Shown in pieces: positions 43,655-52,507 of a stretch of 64,000 bases of DNA. Below the pieces are notes generated by a model that was given only the letters and a program-made list of their open reading frames with translations, ran no database searches and had not been told where the DNA came from. This stretch comes from CAVUFH01 sp963740835 (GTDB taxonomy: Bacteria; Actinomycetota; Acidimicrobiia; IMCC26256; PALSA-610). How positions within the stretch are numbered: the first letter of the stretch is position 1; each line of letters starts with the position of its first letter. A program made the position numbers and the translations under genes. Location: assembly GCA_963740835.1 (NCBI GenBank), contig CAVUFH010000001.1, forward strand, positions 124,001-188,000, read 5' to 3'.

Positions 43655-45837
43655 TGCGGCGCTCCGACCGGCGCGCGACGCGACGCGGGCACATCCGGCG
43701 GCGGTTCGCCGACGTCCGTGCCGTTGCGACGCGCCTTGAACTTGTCGAGCCATTCCTGCGTCCGCGCGAGCGACTTGCGCTTGTTGTGCTCGAGGACTCC
43801 CTCCGGATGCTTGGCATAGGTGATGGCACCGATGCCGAAGAACACGGTCGCGAGCCCGGCCGGCACCGAGTCGATCGTCCAACCAGGAGCACCGACGAGG
43901 TAATAGATGAAGAACGACACGCCGACGAACGCGGCCATCGCGGCGAAGATGCCGAAGTGACCGCGCACGAGCGCGAGAACGATGATCGCGGTCACGACGA
44001 GCACGGCCGGCCCGAGCGCGTGGTTGAAGATCCACGGGATCCAGTCCTCGAGCACGACACGCTGGAAGAAGATGAAGCCGGCTGCGGCCTGGATCGCGCC
44101 TTCGACCGTGCGGGCACCGAGCGAGACGACGATGACCACCCACAGCAGTCCGAACTGCGCGACGAAGTACGTGTTGTAGCTCGCAGCCTGGTCGCGCATC
44201 GCGAGCAACCCGCCGCCCACACCGGCGAGCCCGGCCGAGAGCGCGAACGCGGTGATGCGCCAGCGGGTCGGGTTGATCCCGACCGCGGCCGCCGCGACCT
44301 CGCTCCCCCGCAGCGCGTCGAGGAACCGTCCGGTCGTGCCACCGCGCACCCACACGACGAGGAGTCCGGCGACGGCCAGGATGACGAGGCACAGCACGAG
44401 GAATGACTTCTCGTTGGCGAAGTCGATCGGCCCGAGCAACGGTCTCGGCGTCCTCAGCGGCGTGATGCCGTTGCCGCCGCTCACCCACGTGAACTTCACC
44501 ATCACGCTGTCGAAGAACAGCGCGAAGGCAAAGGTCGCGAGCGAAAGGAAGATGCCCCCGAGTCTGAGCGCCGGGAGCGCGACCAGCGCACCGACCGCCG
44601 CCGCGATAACGCCCGCGAGCAGCATGCCCACGAGCACGGACATGCCCAGCTCGTGGGCGAGCTGCGCGGTCGCGAGCGAGCCGATACCCGCGAACGTCGC
44701 CTGACACAGCGAGATCTCTCCCGCCATGCCGGTGATGACGGTGATCGACAGGAAGATGATCGAGAAGATGACCGCGTACTGCGTACGGAAGACCCAGACG
44801 ACGTTGGCGTGGAAGAAGAGCCAGTAGAAGAACCCGAGCCCCACGACGACACCGAACACGCGGGTCATCGTGGTGAGCGAATCGCTGCGTTCGAGCGAGA
44901 CGAGCGCAGGTGGCGGTGGATCGACGCCGGCCAACGGGTCGGTCAGCTCCCGGCGGTTGCGCAGCCTGGGTGAGAAGACCAGAACGAGGAACAGCGCGAC
45001 GAACGGCAGCGACGGCCGGAGGTTCGTCGCGAGGATGCTGTTCGTCGGCAGTTCGATCGCCACGACCTGCGCGATCACACCGAGCAGCAAGCCGCCGAGG
45101 AACGCGACACCGATGCTCGACAGCGCCGCGAGCACCGCGGCCGAGATCGCGGCGACCACGAGCGGCGTGTAATAGATCTCCGAGACCTGTGAAAGCGTGG
45201 GCGAAATGAGGATGCCGGCCATGCCTGCGAGCAGGCTCGACATGACCCAGGCAGTCGTGCTCACGCGATCGGCGTTGACGCCGGCGAGCTCGGTCATGCG
45301 CGAGCTCTCGACGACCGCGCGCATGCGCAGGCCGAGGGGCGAGTACCGGAAGAGCACGAGGAGCGCGCACACGATCGCGATTGTCACGACCGCCGTCGCG
45401 ATGTCGTCACGGCTCAGGAACACCTGGCCGAAGGGGTTGTACGCGGTCGAGCCCTCGGGCACGATGCCTTCCGGCTGGAACGTCGTGCCGACGTCGAAGA
45501 ACAGCTTCACGATCTCCGGTATGGCGACGAGCAGACCGAGCGTCGTCACCAAACGCGTCATCGGTGGCGCCGTACGCAGGTAGCGGAACAGCACGCGGTC
45601 GAGCACGTATCCGAGCAACGCCGAGAACACGAGCGCGATCAGCACCGCGACCGGGATCGGGAGGTTGTGACGGGTCCGGGTCTCGTAGTAGACCGCGCCC
45701 GCCGCGAACGCCTGTGCACCGAAGGCCAGGTTGAAGACGCCCGCGGTCTTGTACGTCAATACCAGGCCGACGGCGAGCAGCGCGTAGATGCCGCCGAAGG
45801 TGAGACCTCGGAAGACGGCGCTCAGGATCTCGTCCAA
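43651..45837 (-). CDS. Fused ABC permease, LivH-LivM in one polypeptide
   Basis: A 728-residue membrane protein. The first half (about 1-300; GLTFGGIYALLAVGLVLTYK and GLRMRAVVESSRMTELAGVN) is LivH-like; after a linker (about 300-330, PLAGVDPPPPALVSLERSD) the second (about 335-640; SIIFLSITVITGMAGEISLC, FLDALRGSEVAAAAVGINP) is LivM-like. A charged C-terminal tail follows (KRKSLARTQEWLDKFKARRN). Both permease domains would thus come from one gene, so the transporter needs one copy per complex. It starts with TTG 45837, nine bases after a GGGAG site. The gene is 44 bases from the binding-protein stop. Confidence 0.9.
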   Translation of the reverse strand: MDEILSAVFRGLTFGGIYALLAVGLVLTYKTAGVFNLAFGAQAFAAGAVYYETRTRHNLPIPVAVLIALVFSALLGYVLDRVLFRYLRTAPPMTRLVTTLGLLVAIPEIVKLFFDVGTTFQPEGIVPEGSTAYNPFGQVFLSRDDIATAVVTIAIVCALLVLFRYSPLGLRMRAVVESSRMTELAGVNADRVSTTAWVMSSLLAGMAGILISPTLSQVSEIYYTPLVVAAISAAVLAALSSIGVAFLGGLLLGVIAQVVAIELPTNSILATNLRPSLPFVALFLVLVFSPRLRNRRELTDPLAGVDPPPPALVSLERSDSLTTMTRVFGVVVGLGFFYWLFFHANVVWVFRTQYAVIFSIIFLSITVITGMAGEISLCQATFAGIGSLATAQLAHELGMSVLVGMLLAGVIAAAVGALVALPALRLGGIFLSLATFAFALFFDSVMVKFTWVSGGNGITPLRTPRPLLGPIDFANEKSFLVLCLVILAVAGLLVVWVRGGTTGRFLDALRGSEVAAAAVGINPTRWRITAFALSAGLAGVGGGLLAMRDQAASYNTYFVAQFGLLWVVIVVSLGARTVEGAIQAAAGFIFFQRVVLEDWIPWIFNHALGPAVLVVTAIIVLALVRGHFGIFAAMAAFVGVSFFIYYLVGAPGWTIDSVPAGLATVFFGIGAITYAKHPEGVLEHNKRKSLARTQEWLDKFKARRNGTDVGEPPPDVPASRRAPVGAPQ

Positions 45838-45881
45838 CGCGTTGCGCTCCCGGAGTCGTGTCTGTTACTGCAAACCGTCGG

Positions 45882-47241
45882 CTAGTTCGAGCCCGAGTCC
45901 TTGGGCACGAACGACATGTACGTGGGTGCGACGAGCTTCGGCGCGTTGTTCTTGAAGCAGTTCCACGGCTTCCCCGGTTGTCCCCAGATGGCGACGAGCT
46001 GTCCGTTCTTCACCTGGGTGAAGTTCGCGCACTCGAGCGGACCCTGCGAGTCCGGGTGCGTGACCGGATCCTCGTGCGACTTCGTCCAGTCGATCGGGAC
46101 GATGAACCCGTTGTCGCTGTAGTCCTTCACCGTGTTCAGGCTGTCGATGACCTTCTTCTGATTGAACTCCGGGCCCGCGAGCTTCAGACCGGTGTAGAGC
46201 TCGTCGGCGAGGATCCAACCGGTCGCGGCGACTTCGACCGGGGCCTTGCCGATCTTCTTCATCTGCGCGAGGAACTCTTTGATCTCCGGGATCTGCGGCT
46301 TCACCTCGAAGGCGACGAACTGGGGCACGACGATCGAGCCCTCGAGCACGTCGGCGTTGTTCGCCACCAGACCCTTGTCATATCCGTTCGGGAGCTGTTG
46401 GACGGCCTTCAACCCCTGCTTCTGCATCTCCTTGCCGAGCAGGATCACTTCGTTGATGTCCATGCAGGTCTCGACGAAGTCCACGCCTTTCTGCTTCATC
46501 TGCGCGACCTGGGCGCTGAGGTTCGGCTCCGCGAAACCGATCGTGTCGTCGTAGAACACGACCTGGGCAGTGGGGTACTTGGTGAAGGAGTCCTTGACAC
46601 CCTGCGCGCACAGCTTCGACGACTGCGCGGTGCCGTAGCCGAGGACGCCGACCTTCGTGAGCTTCAGTTGCTGCGCGATGTACGGAACGATTTGCCCGGC
46701 GCACCCGAGGCAGAGCGCGCCGAGGTTGGCGAAGATGTTCTCGTGTCCGGCCATCTCGGGGTTGATGTTCCAGATGAACGTCGGCTGGCCGGCCGCGGCC
46801 AGCAGCATCGGCCCCGCCGAACTGCAAGGTCGCGATGAACGTCGCGAACGCGTTGTCCTCGGCCAGGCTGGCCTGCACCTGCTCCTGGTTCTGCAGGCCG
46901 ATGATGTCGTCGCGCTGACTCGAGATGTTCAGCTTGCGGCCGTAGATCCCGCCCTTCGAGTTGATCATGTCGAAGTACACGTTCATGCCGTCGGCGATCT
47001 CGGCGTACTTCCCGTTGAGGGGGTTGGTCTTCGATGCGATCACCGCGACGTTGATCTCGCTGTCGGTCACACCGGGTGCCTGCACGGGCACGTTCTTGGT
47101 GAGGTCCGCGTTCGCGACGGTGGTCACGGTGCCACCGCCCGTGTCGCCGCTGCTGTCGTCGTCCCCGGAGTTCCCGCAGGCACCCAGCGCGAGGATCAGT
47201 GCCAGCGTCAATGCGGCGGTTCGGGCAACTCGTATGCGCAT
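45882..47241 (-). CDS. ABC transporter substrate-binding lipoprotein (Liv type), with one frameshift
   Basis: About 453 residues from two frames. The first starts with a lipoprotein signal (LTLALILALGACGNSG) and Peripla_BP_6 features (INVAVIASKTNPLNGKYAEI, MINSKGGIYGRKLNISS). The second (after a +1 shift at GGCGGGGCCGATG, about 46815) continues LLAAAGQPTFIWNINPEMAG through VGVLGYGTAQSSKLCAQGVK to the end. The protein captures a ligand outside the membrane for LivFG-LivHM. The ligand is not visible; the neighbours point to a compound converted to an acyl-CoA. Operator-like palindrome 47318-47333 lies 76 bases upstream. Confidence 0.88.
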
Positions 47242-47317
47242 CTATCCCCCCGGATCAAATCCGGCTGCCGGCCCCGTGTCGGAGCTGTCGGCCCACATTC
47301 GGGCCCCTGGCCGGATG

Positions 47318-47333
47318 CTGACGCTAGCGTCAG
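47318..47333. promoter_or_regulatory. 16-bp perfect palindrome between the ABC importer and the PIG-L gene
   Basis: CTGAC-GCTAGC-GTCAG is fully symmetric, including its centre. It lies 76 bases before the substrate-binding protein start and 59 before the divergent PIG-L start, so it could govern both. It is the strongest of the four copies of the window-wide motif. Confidence 0.6.
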
Positions 47334-47392
47334 GTTTCGCGTTGCGACAATAACCGCACCGTAGCGACCATGGCGCGCGGCGTCCTGTCAGG

Positions 47393-48193
47393 ATGCTCGT
47401 CGTGTCTTCCACCCTCGTGACGTTCCACGCCCATCCGGACGACGCCGAGATCACGTGCGGCGGCATGATGGCTCGGGCCAAGGCCGACGGTCACCGGGTC
47501 GTGCTCGTCGTCGCCACGCGCGGCGAGCTCGGCGAACAACAGCCCGGCATCGTCGCGCCGGACGAATCGCTCGCCGAACGACGCGTCACCGAAACGCTCG
47601 CGGCGGCCGCGATCCTCGGCGTCGACCGGGTCGAGTTCCTCGGTTACGTCGATTCCGGGATGGCCGGCGAACCGACGAACGATGCGCCGGGATCGTTCGC
47701 GAGCGCCGACATCGAAGTCGCCGCGGCGCGCCTGGCCCGCATCTTGCGAGAGGAGGACGCGGCCGCACTCACGACCTACGACGACAACGGCGGATACGGG
47801 CATCCCGACCACATCCAGGTGAACCGGGTCGGCAACCGCGCGGCCGAGATCGCCGGGACGCCGCACGTGTTCGAAGCGACCACCAACCGCGACCACTTCC
47901 TGCGCTTGATGCGCGAACGGCCGCCCGAGACGGCCGGTGTCGACGAGTCGACCATGCCGACGGCCGAGGACCTCGAAGGCATCGGCGTCGCCGAAGCCCG
48001 CATCACCACCACCCTCGACGTGCGCGAGTACGCGGTACTGAAACGCCGTGCCCTCGCCGCGCACGCGAGCCAGGTCGGCCCGGAATCGTTCTTCCTCGCG
48101 ATGCCCGAGGACGCGTTCGTCGCGGGCTTCGGATATGAGTGGTTCATCCACTGCGGCGTGCCCGACGGCACCCAGGAGACGGCGATCTTCTGA
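47393..48193 (+). CDS. PIG-L (LmbE) family deacetylase
   Basis: A 266-residue zinc-dependent deacetylase fold. FHAHPDDAEITCGGMMARAK holds the first metal His and Asp-Asp; GYGHPDHIQVNRVGNRAAEI holds the third His. Relatives include MshB, which removes acetyl from GlcNAc-inositol, and Mca, which cleaves mycothiol conjugates; the length and TYDDNGGYGHPDH motif fit this actinobacterial group. It is divergent from the ABC importer, sharing a palindromic operator, so its substrate may be connected with the imported compound or its thiol conjugate. Confidence 0.87.
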   Translation: MLVVSSTLVTFHAHPDDAEITCGGMMARAKADGHRVVLVVATRGELGEQQPGIVAPDESLAERRVTETLAAAAILGVDRVEFLGYVDSGMAGEPTNDAPGSFASADIEVAAARLARILREEDAAALTTYDDNGGYGHPDHIQVNRVGNRAAEIAGTPHVFEATTNRDHFLRLMRERPPETAGVDESTMPTAEDLEGIGVAEARITTTLDVREYAVLKRRALAAHASQVGPESFFLAMPEDAFVAGFGYEWFIHCGVPDGTQETAIF

Positions 48194-48207
48194 TGGGTGT
48201 TGTCGGG

Positions 48208-49602
48208 TCAGGCGGTGGCCTTCATGATCTCGCGCAGCGCGTCGGGCACCGCGGCGGCGAGGTCGTCGACGTCGGGGACGAGCTCGCGACACGCGATGAA
48301 GCCGAAGTCGACGTGGTCCAAGTACGACATGACGGTGAGGTTCAGGCCGCAGTCGTCGACGATCGGGCCGAGCGGGTGGAGTGACACGAGGCGCGCGCCC
48401 GCGAGGTAGAGCGGGAACGGCGGCCCGGGCACGTTCGACACGATGAGGTTGATCGCGGGCCGCACGCGCTCGCCGAGCCGCAGCCGGCCGTAGAGGCGTA
48501 TCGCGCGGGAGAACACCGCGGGCGACGCGACTCCGGCCCACTCGGCCAGTGTCGAGCTGCCGACCACCTCGTGTACCTGCTTCCACCCCGCGGTCGAGCG
48601 CTCGACGGCTTCGACGCGCGCGAGTGGGTGTTCGATCTCGACGGGGAGCGCCGCGAACATCGCGGAGATCTGGTTGCCGAGCTCGCGCTCGCCGTCGGCA
48701 CGCACGTTCGTGGGGATGGCCGCGACGAGCGCGCGGTCGGGGAGCTCGCCCCGCCCGATGAGGTAGCTGCGCATCGCGCCGGCGGTGATGCTGAGCACCA
48801 CGTCGTTCACGGTGACGCCGAGCGCGTTCTTGGCCTCCTTGATGTCGGCGAGCGGTATCGACGCGAACGCGACCTTGCGGTGCGGTGTGATCGACCGGTT
48901 CATCGACAGCCGGGGCGCAGTGAGCGGGAGCGGCACGTCCAGCTCGCGCTCCCGCGCCCGTTGCACACCCCGCACCACGCTGCGCCCCAGGTTGTTGGCG
49001 GCCTTGACGAACAGCACCGGGCGTTGCGCGAACGAGATCGCGGAGTGGCTGAGCAGCTCGAGATCGCTCGGCACGTGCTCCGGTTCCCAGTCGGGCGCGA
49101 TATCAGTGACCTTGGGCTCGGGCTCCGGTTCGAGGTCGAAGAGTGACGCGAGGATCTCGACGCCCGACGCACCGTCGATGAGCGAGTGGTGGACCTTGAC
49201 CACGAACGCGTAGTAGCCGCGGTCGAGACCCTCGACGACCCACGCCTCCCAGAGCGGGCGGCGCCGGTCGAGCGGCCGGCTCGCGACATCCGCGACGAAC
49301 GCGGCGAGCTCGGTCTCGCCGCCGGGCGCCGGGATCGCGGCGCGGCGCAAGTGGTAGTCGAGGTCGAAGTCGGGATCCTCGATCCACAGCGGCGTGTGCA
49401 GCCCGAGCGGCACCTCGACGAGCCGGCGGCGGAACGGCGGCACCAGATGCAGGCGCGACTCCAGCAGCTCCCGCACCTGCTCGTAGCCGAAGCCGCGCGC
49501 AGAGGTGGTCGGATCGACGACGGCGATACCCATCACCTGCATGTGCGCGCTGGGTGTCTCCATCGAGAGGAACGCCGCGTCGAGCGCCGTGAGCCGCTGC
49601 AT
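48208..49602 (-). CDS. Wax ester synthase/diacylglycerol acyltransferase (WS/DGAT)
   Basis: A 464-residue bifunctional acyltransferase of the mycobacterial Tgs family. MQRLTALDAAFLSMETPSAH is the family start, VVKVHHSLIDGASGVEI holds the catalytic HHxxxDG, and VSNVPGPPFPLYLAGARLV is a second conserved motif. It links acyl-CoA to alcohols or diacylglycerol, making storage lipid at the membrane face. GGAGG precedes ATG 49602 at four bases, so an upstream in-frame start is rejected. It converges on the PIG-L gene with a 14-base gap. Its presence suggests storage lipid formation in the host. Confidence 0.93.
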   Translation of the reverse strand: MQRLTALDAAFLSMETPSAHMQVMGIAVVDPTTSARGFGYEQVRELLESRLHLVPPFRRRLVEVPLGLHTPLWIEDPDFDLDYHLRRAAIPAPGGETELAAFVADVASRPLDRRRPLWEAWVVEGLDRGYYAFVVKVHHSLIDGASGVEILASLFDLEPEPEPKVTDIAPDWEPEHVPSDLELLSHSAISFAQRPVLFVKAANNLGRSVVRGVQRARERELDVPLPLTAPRLSMNRSITPHRKVAFASIPLADIKEAKNALGVTVNDVVLSITAGAMRSYLIGRGELPDRALVAAIPTNVRADGERELGNQISAMFAALPVEIEHPLARVEAVERSTAGWKQVHEVVGSSTLAEWAGVASPAVFSRAIRLYGRLRLGERVRPAINLIVSNVPGPPFPLYLAGARLVSLHPLGPIVDDCGLNLTVMSYLDHVDFGFIACRELVPDVDDLAAAVPDALREIMKATA

Positions 49603-49677
49603 CAGACCTCCGGAGGGGCGATTGGGAGGCGGTGGGGAACCCCGCATGGTAGGGCGCCCGGGTCGCCATTCCTAGGG

Positions 49678-49693
49678 GACGGCGGCCGCCGTC
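49678..49693. promoter_or_regulatory. 16-bp perfect palindrome in the divergent WS/DGAT-esterase promoter
   Basis: GACGGCGGCCGCCGTC lies in the 132 bases between the divergent WS/DGAT and alpha/beta-hydrolase starts. It is all G and C apart from its ends and could be an operator or just GC-rich symmetry. A related GCCGCC/GGCGGCC repeat follows at 49706-49721. Confidence 0.25.
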
Positions 49694-49734
49694 TCGGTCG
49701 ACGACCGCCATTCGGCGGCCGGTAGCGTTGTCGG

Positions 49735-51076
49735 GTGAGCACTTCTGCGTGGTTCCTCGTCGTGGCCATCGTCGGCGCGTCGTTCACCGCCGTCGCGCTC
49801 CGGCCACCGCGCCGGCCCGAGTGGCTCATGGCGTTCACCTTCTTCTCCGCGTGGCTCACGACCGAGCTCGCCGTCCTGCACCTCGCCTGGCAGTTCGTGG
49901 CAACCGTGCTGTTCGTCGCGTTCGGCGCGCTCGATTCGTGGCTCGGATGGCTCGGCCTCGCGATCACGCTCGCGTCCTGGTTCGGGTTGTGGCGCATCAT
50001 CGGCGCGGCCCGGCGCACGAACGCGACGTTCGCGGCCGCGCTCGACGAGCAGCTCGGCGCGGGATGGGGCGACGCGCTGAACCCGACATGGAAGCCGACG
50101 CCTCGACCCCTCGAATGGCGACGGGTGCTCTTCCCGTTCTCGTTCAAGCGGCGCGGGGTCGAGCGGGTCCGCAGCATCCGTTACCTCGACACCGACGGCG
50201 TGCGCCGGCACAAGCTCGACGTCTACAAGCACCCCGATGCCGGGCCCGGCGCGCCCGTGCTGCTCCAGATCCACGGCGGTGCATGGGTCATCGGCAACAA
50301 GAACCAGCAGGGCCTGCCGCTCATGTACCAGCTCGCGGCGCGGGGCTGGGTCTGTGTCGCCACGAACTACCGGCTCTCCCCTCGCGCTACCTGGCCCGCC
50401 CAGATCCTCGACTGCAAGCGGGCGCTGGCCTGGGTCCGGGCCAACATCGCCGAGTACGGCGGCGACCCGGACTACGTCGTCGTCACCGGCGGCTCCGCAG
50501 GCGGTCACCTCGAGCGCGCTGCTCGCGCTCACACCGAACGATCCGCAGTTCCAACCCGGCTTCGAGGACGTCGACACGCACGTGCGCGCGATGGTGCCGT
50601 TCTACGGCGTCTACGACTGGACGAACCGGTTCGGGCAGCGGGGCAAGCGTGACGGCCTGCGCCGCGTGCTCGAGCGCACGATCGTGAAACAGCGGTACGC
50701 AGACGCACCGGAGGTGTTCGACCAGGCATCACCGATGAGCCACATCAACGCGGACGCGCCGCCTGCGCTCGTCGTCCACGGTGACCTCGACACGCTCGCG
50801 CCGGTCGCCGAAGCCCGCGAGTTCGTCCGCATGCTGCGCGAGGTCAGTCACAACGAGGTCGTCTACGCCGAACTGCACGGGGCCCACCACGCGTTCGAGA
50901 TCTTCCAGTCGATCCGATCGCTGGAGACGATCATCGCGGTGGACCTGTTCCTCACGTGGTTGTTGACCGTCGACCCACCTCGAGCACTCGCTGCGCTCGA
51001 CGCCGCACCGGCGACCGACGCACCAGCGGCGTCAGCGACGAGCGATCCGACGTCCACGGTCCGTACGGGGCCATGA
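49735..51076 (+). CDS. Membrane-anchored alpha/beta hydrolase (esterase/lipase, HSL-like), with one frameshift
   Basis: About 446 residues. The N-terminus has three hydrophobic segments (for example FLVVAIVGASFTAVAL, WLMAFTFFSAWLTTELAVLH). The hydrolase domain shows the oxyanion motif IHGGAWVIGNKNQQGLP, the nucleophile elbow GGSAGG and, in the next frame, LVVHGDLDTLAP with Asp and GAHHAFEIF with His. The +1 shift is at CACCTCGAGCGCG (about 50512), just after the elbow. The layout matches actinobacterial lipase/steryl esterase-like LipC-type proteins. Divergence from WS/DGAT suggests lipid turnover. Its 3-prime end overlaps the convergent channel-like gene by 125 bases. Confidence 0.83.
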
Positions 51077-52061
51077 CGAATCCCGCGAGCGCGATCAGCA
51101 CGCCGTCGTAGTTGACACGCCAGCCCCGGAAGTCGCGCCACGCTCGATCCCGGTCGGGTCGCACCGGCACCCCGCTCGCACCCAGCCGCTCGTAGACCTC
51201 GTCGAATTCTTCGCGCGAGATCGAGATGGGATCGTCGGGGCTCGGGTCGGAGTCGAAGTCGAAGCCGAACGACGCGGCGATCTCGCGCAACGCCAGATAA
51301 CCCGAACGGATGCAGAGACCACCCGCGGGCGTGAACTCGATGTTGAGCACCGCCATGCGCAGCGCGGCTGCGTCGAGCACCGCGCCGGAGGCGGTGATCC
51401 ACGAGCGGCCCGGGTTCGGCGAACGGAAGAACGAGAGCACCGCGAGCGACGTGTGGGTCTCGCCCAGCTCCGTGAACCACGTCATCCAGCTCTCCCAGAC
51501 GCGGTCCATCTCGTGCAGGTAGCCGGCGAGGTGCGCGCGTTCGAGCATCTCCCACGGCTTGGGCGGCGTGCCTGCCCGCACGGAGAGATCGGTGACCGCG
51601 ACCTCCCGTCGTGAGAACGCGCCGTAGATCGTCGGAAGGTAGGAGATGACGAGCGCGAGCAGGCCGAGGCCGATCGTCGCTTCCAAGAACGCGAGCATCA
51701 CCCCGGGCGTGCTCGGCGGGCGCTCGAAACCGAGGGTCAGCAAGGAGGAACCACTCGTGGTGAACGCGTCGCGCCAGCCGTCGTGGTCGAGGCCGTAGAA
51801 CGCGACGGTGAAGCCGCCGATGATCAGCAGCAACGAGACGGTCGGGATCGCGAGCAGCGCGACGGGCGCGTAGAGCGCCATGACGCGATCGCGTTGTTCG
51901 TACGTCCGCGCGGGCCGGCTGAACAGGTTGAACACGATCCGAACCGCGCGGAACACGAGGTACGTCAAGATGACGGGAGTCGCGCGCGGCAGGACGAACG
52001 TGCGGATCGCGGCGTCGAGCACGAACACCGCGGTCAGCAGCCCGACGAGCAGCAGCAGCAC
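50952..52061 (-). CDS. Ion-channel-like membrane protein
   Basis: A 369-residue protein with four or more hydrophobic segments in the first 170 residues (LLLLVGLLTAVFVL, VALLAIPTVSLLLIIGGF, VMLAFLEATIGLGLLALV) and a long soluble C-terminal half. The segment AFTTSGSSLLTLGFERPP resembles the pore helix and filter of two-TM potassium channels, but with T-L-G-F in place of T-V-G-Y-G. Whether it conducts ions is unknown. The start is GTG 52061, and 30 bases upstream lies the ArfB stop on the same strand. The last 40 residues overlap the esterase on the other strand. Confidence 0.65.
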   Translation of the reverse strand: MLLLLVGLLTAVFVLDAAIRTFVLPRATPVILTYLVFRAVRIVFNLFSRPARTYEQRDRVMALYAPVALLAIPTVSLLLIIGGFTVAFYGLDHDGWRDAFTTSGSSLLTLGFERPPSTPGVMLAFLEATIGLGLLALVISYLPTIYGAFSRREVAVTDLSVRAGTPPKPWEMLERAHLAGYLHEMDRVWESWMTWFTELGETHTSLAVLSFFRSPNPGRSWITASGAVLDAAALRMAVLNIEFTPAGGLCIRSGYLALREIAASFGFDFDSDPSPDDPISISREEFDEVYERLGASGVPVRPDRDRAWRDFRGWRVNYDGVLIALAGFVMAPYGPWTSDRSSLTPLVRRSPVRRRAQRVLEVGRRSTTT

Positions 52062-52091
52062 CTCGCCGACAGCTCATCGACGCGACATCGC

Positions 52092-52505
52092 TCAGTCGTC
52101 CGAGCGCGACGGCCGGCGCCGGTCACGCTTGCGCTGGCCCTGGCGCTTCTTCTGCTGGATGCGCGCTTCCACCGACGAGCGCTTCGGCCGGGTCGCCACC
52201 CGGGCCCGTTCGATGTGCAGCGCGGCTTCGATCTTGCGGCGCAGGCGTTCGCGCGCGAGCTCGCGGTTCTGCGCCTGCGAGCGGCGCTCCGAAGCGGTGG
52301 CACGCACGACCGGCCCGATCTTTTCGAGCAGGCGCGCCCGCTGGCGCGGGCCGAGCGCGACTGAGTGCTCGATGTCGAAGCGCAACTCGACCCGCGTGTT
52401 CGACGTGTTGGCGTGCTGACCGCCCGGACCGCCGGAGCCGGTGAACCGCCATTCCAGCTCGTCCTCGGGAATGACACACGTCCGGCTGACGTGCAGGTCC
52501 GGCAT
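52092..52505 (-). CDS. arfB: Peptidyl-tRNA hydrolase ArfB (ribosome rescue factor)
   Basis: A 137-residue release-factor-like protein. The hydrolase motif is GSGGPGGQHANTSNTRVELR with GGQ, and the basic C-terminal tail (RIQQKKRQGQRKRDRRRPSR) binds the empty mRNA channel of stalled ribosomes. It frees peptides from ribosomes without a stop codon. ATG 52505 follows the ettA stop by two bases, so the two translation-related genes are translated together. The length fits ArfB (YaeJ), not RF1/RF2. Confidence 0.92.
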   Translation of the reverse strand: MPDLHVSRTCVIPEDELEWRFTGSGGPGGQHANTSNTRVELRFDIEHSVALGPRQRARLLEKIGPVVRATASERRSQAQNRELARERLRRKIEAALHIERARVATRPKRSSVEARIQQKKRQGQRKRDRRRPSRSDD

Positions 52506-52507
52506 GC

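Noticed and set aside
42098..45370. One very long minus-strand frame of about 1090 codons
   Set aside because: Only its 3-prime end (LivF) and a short LivG N-terminal part are coding; the rest is the permease gene read in the wrong frame.
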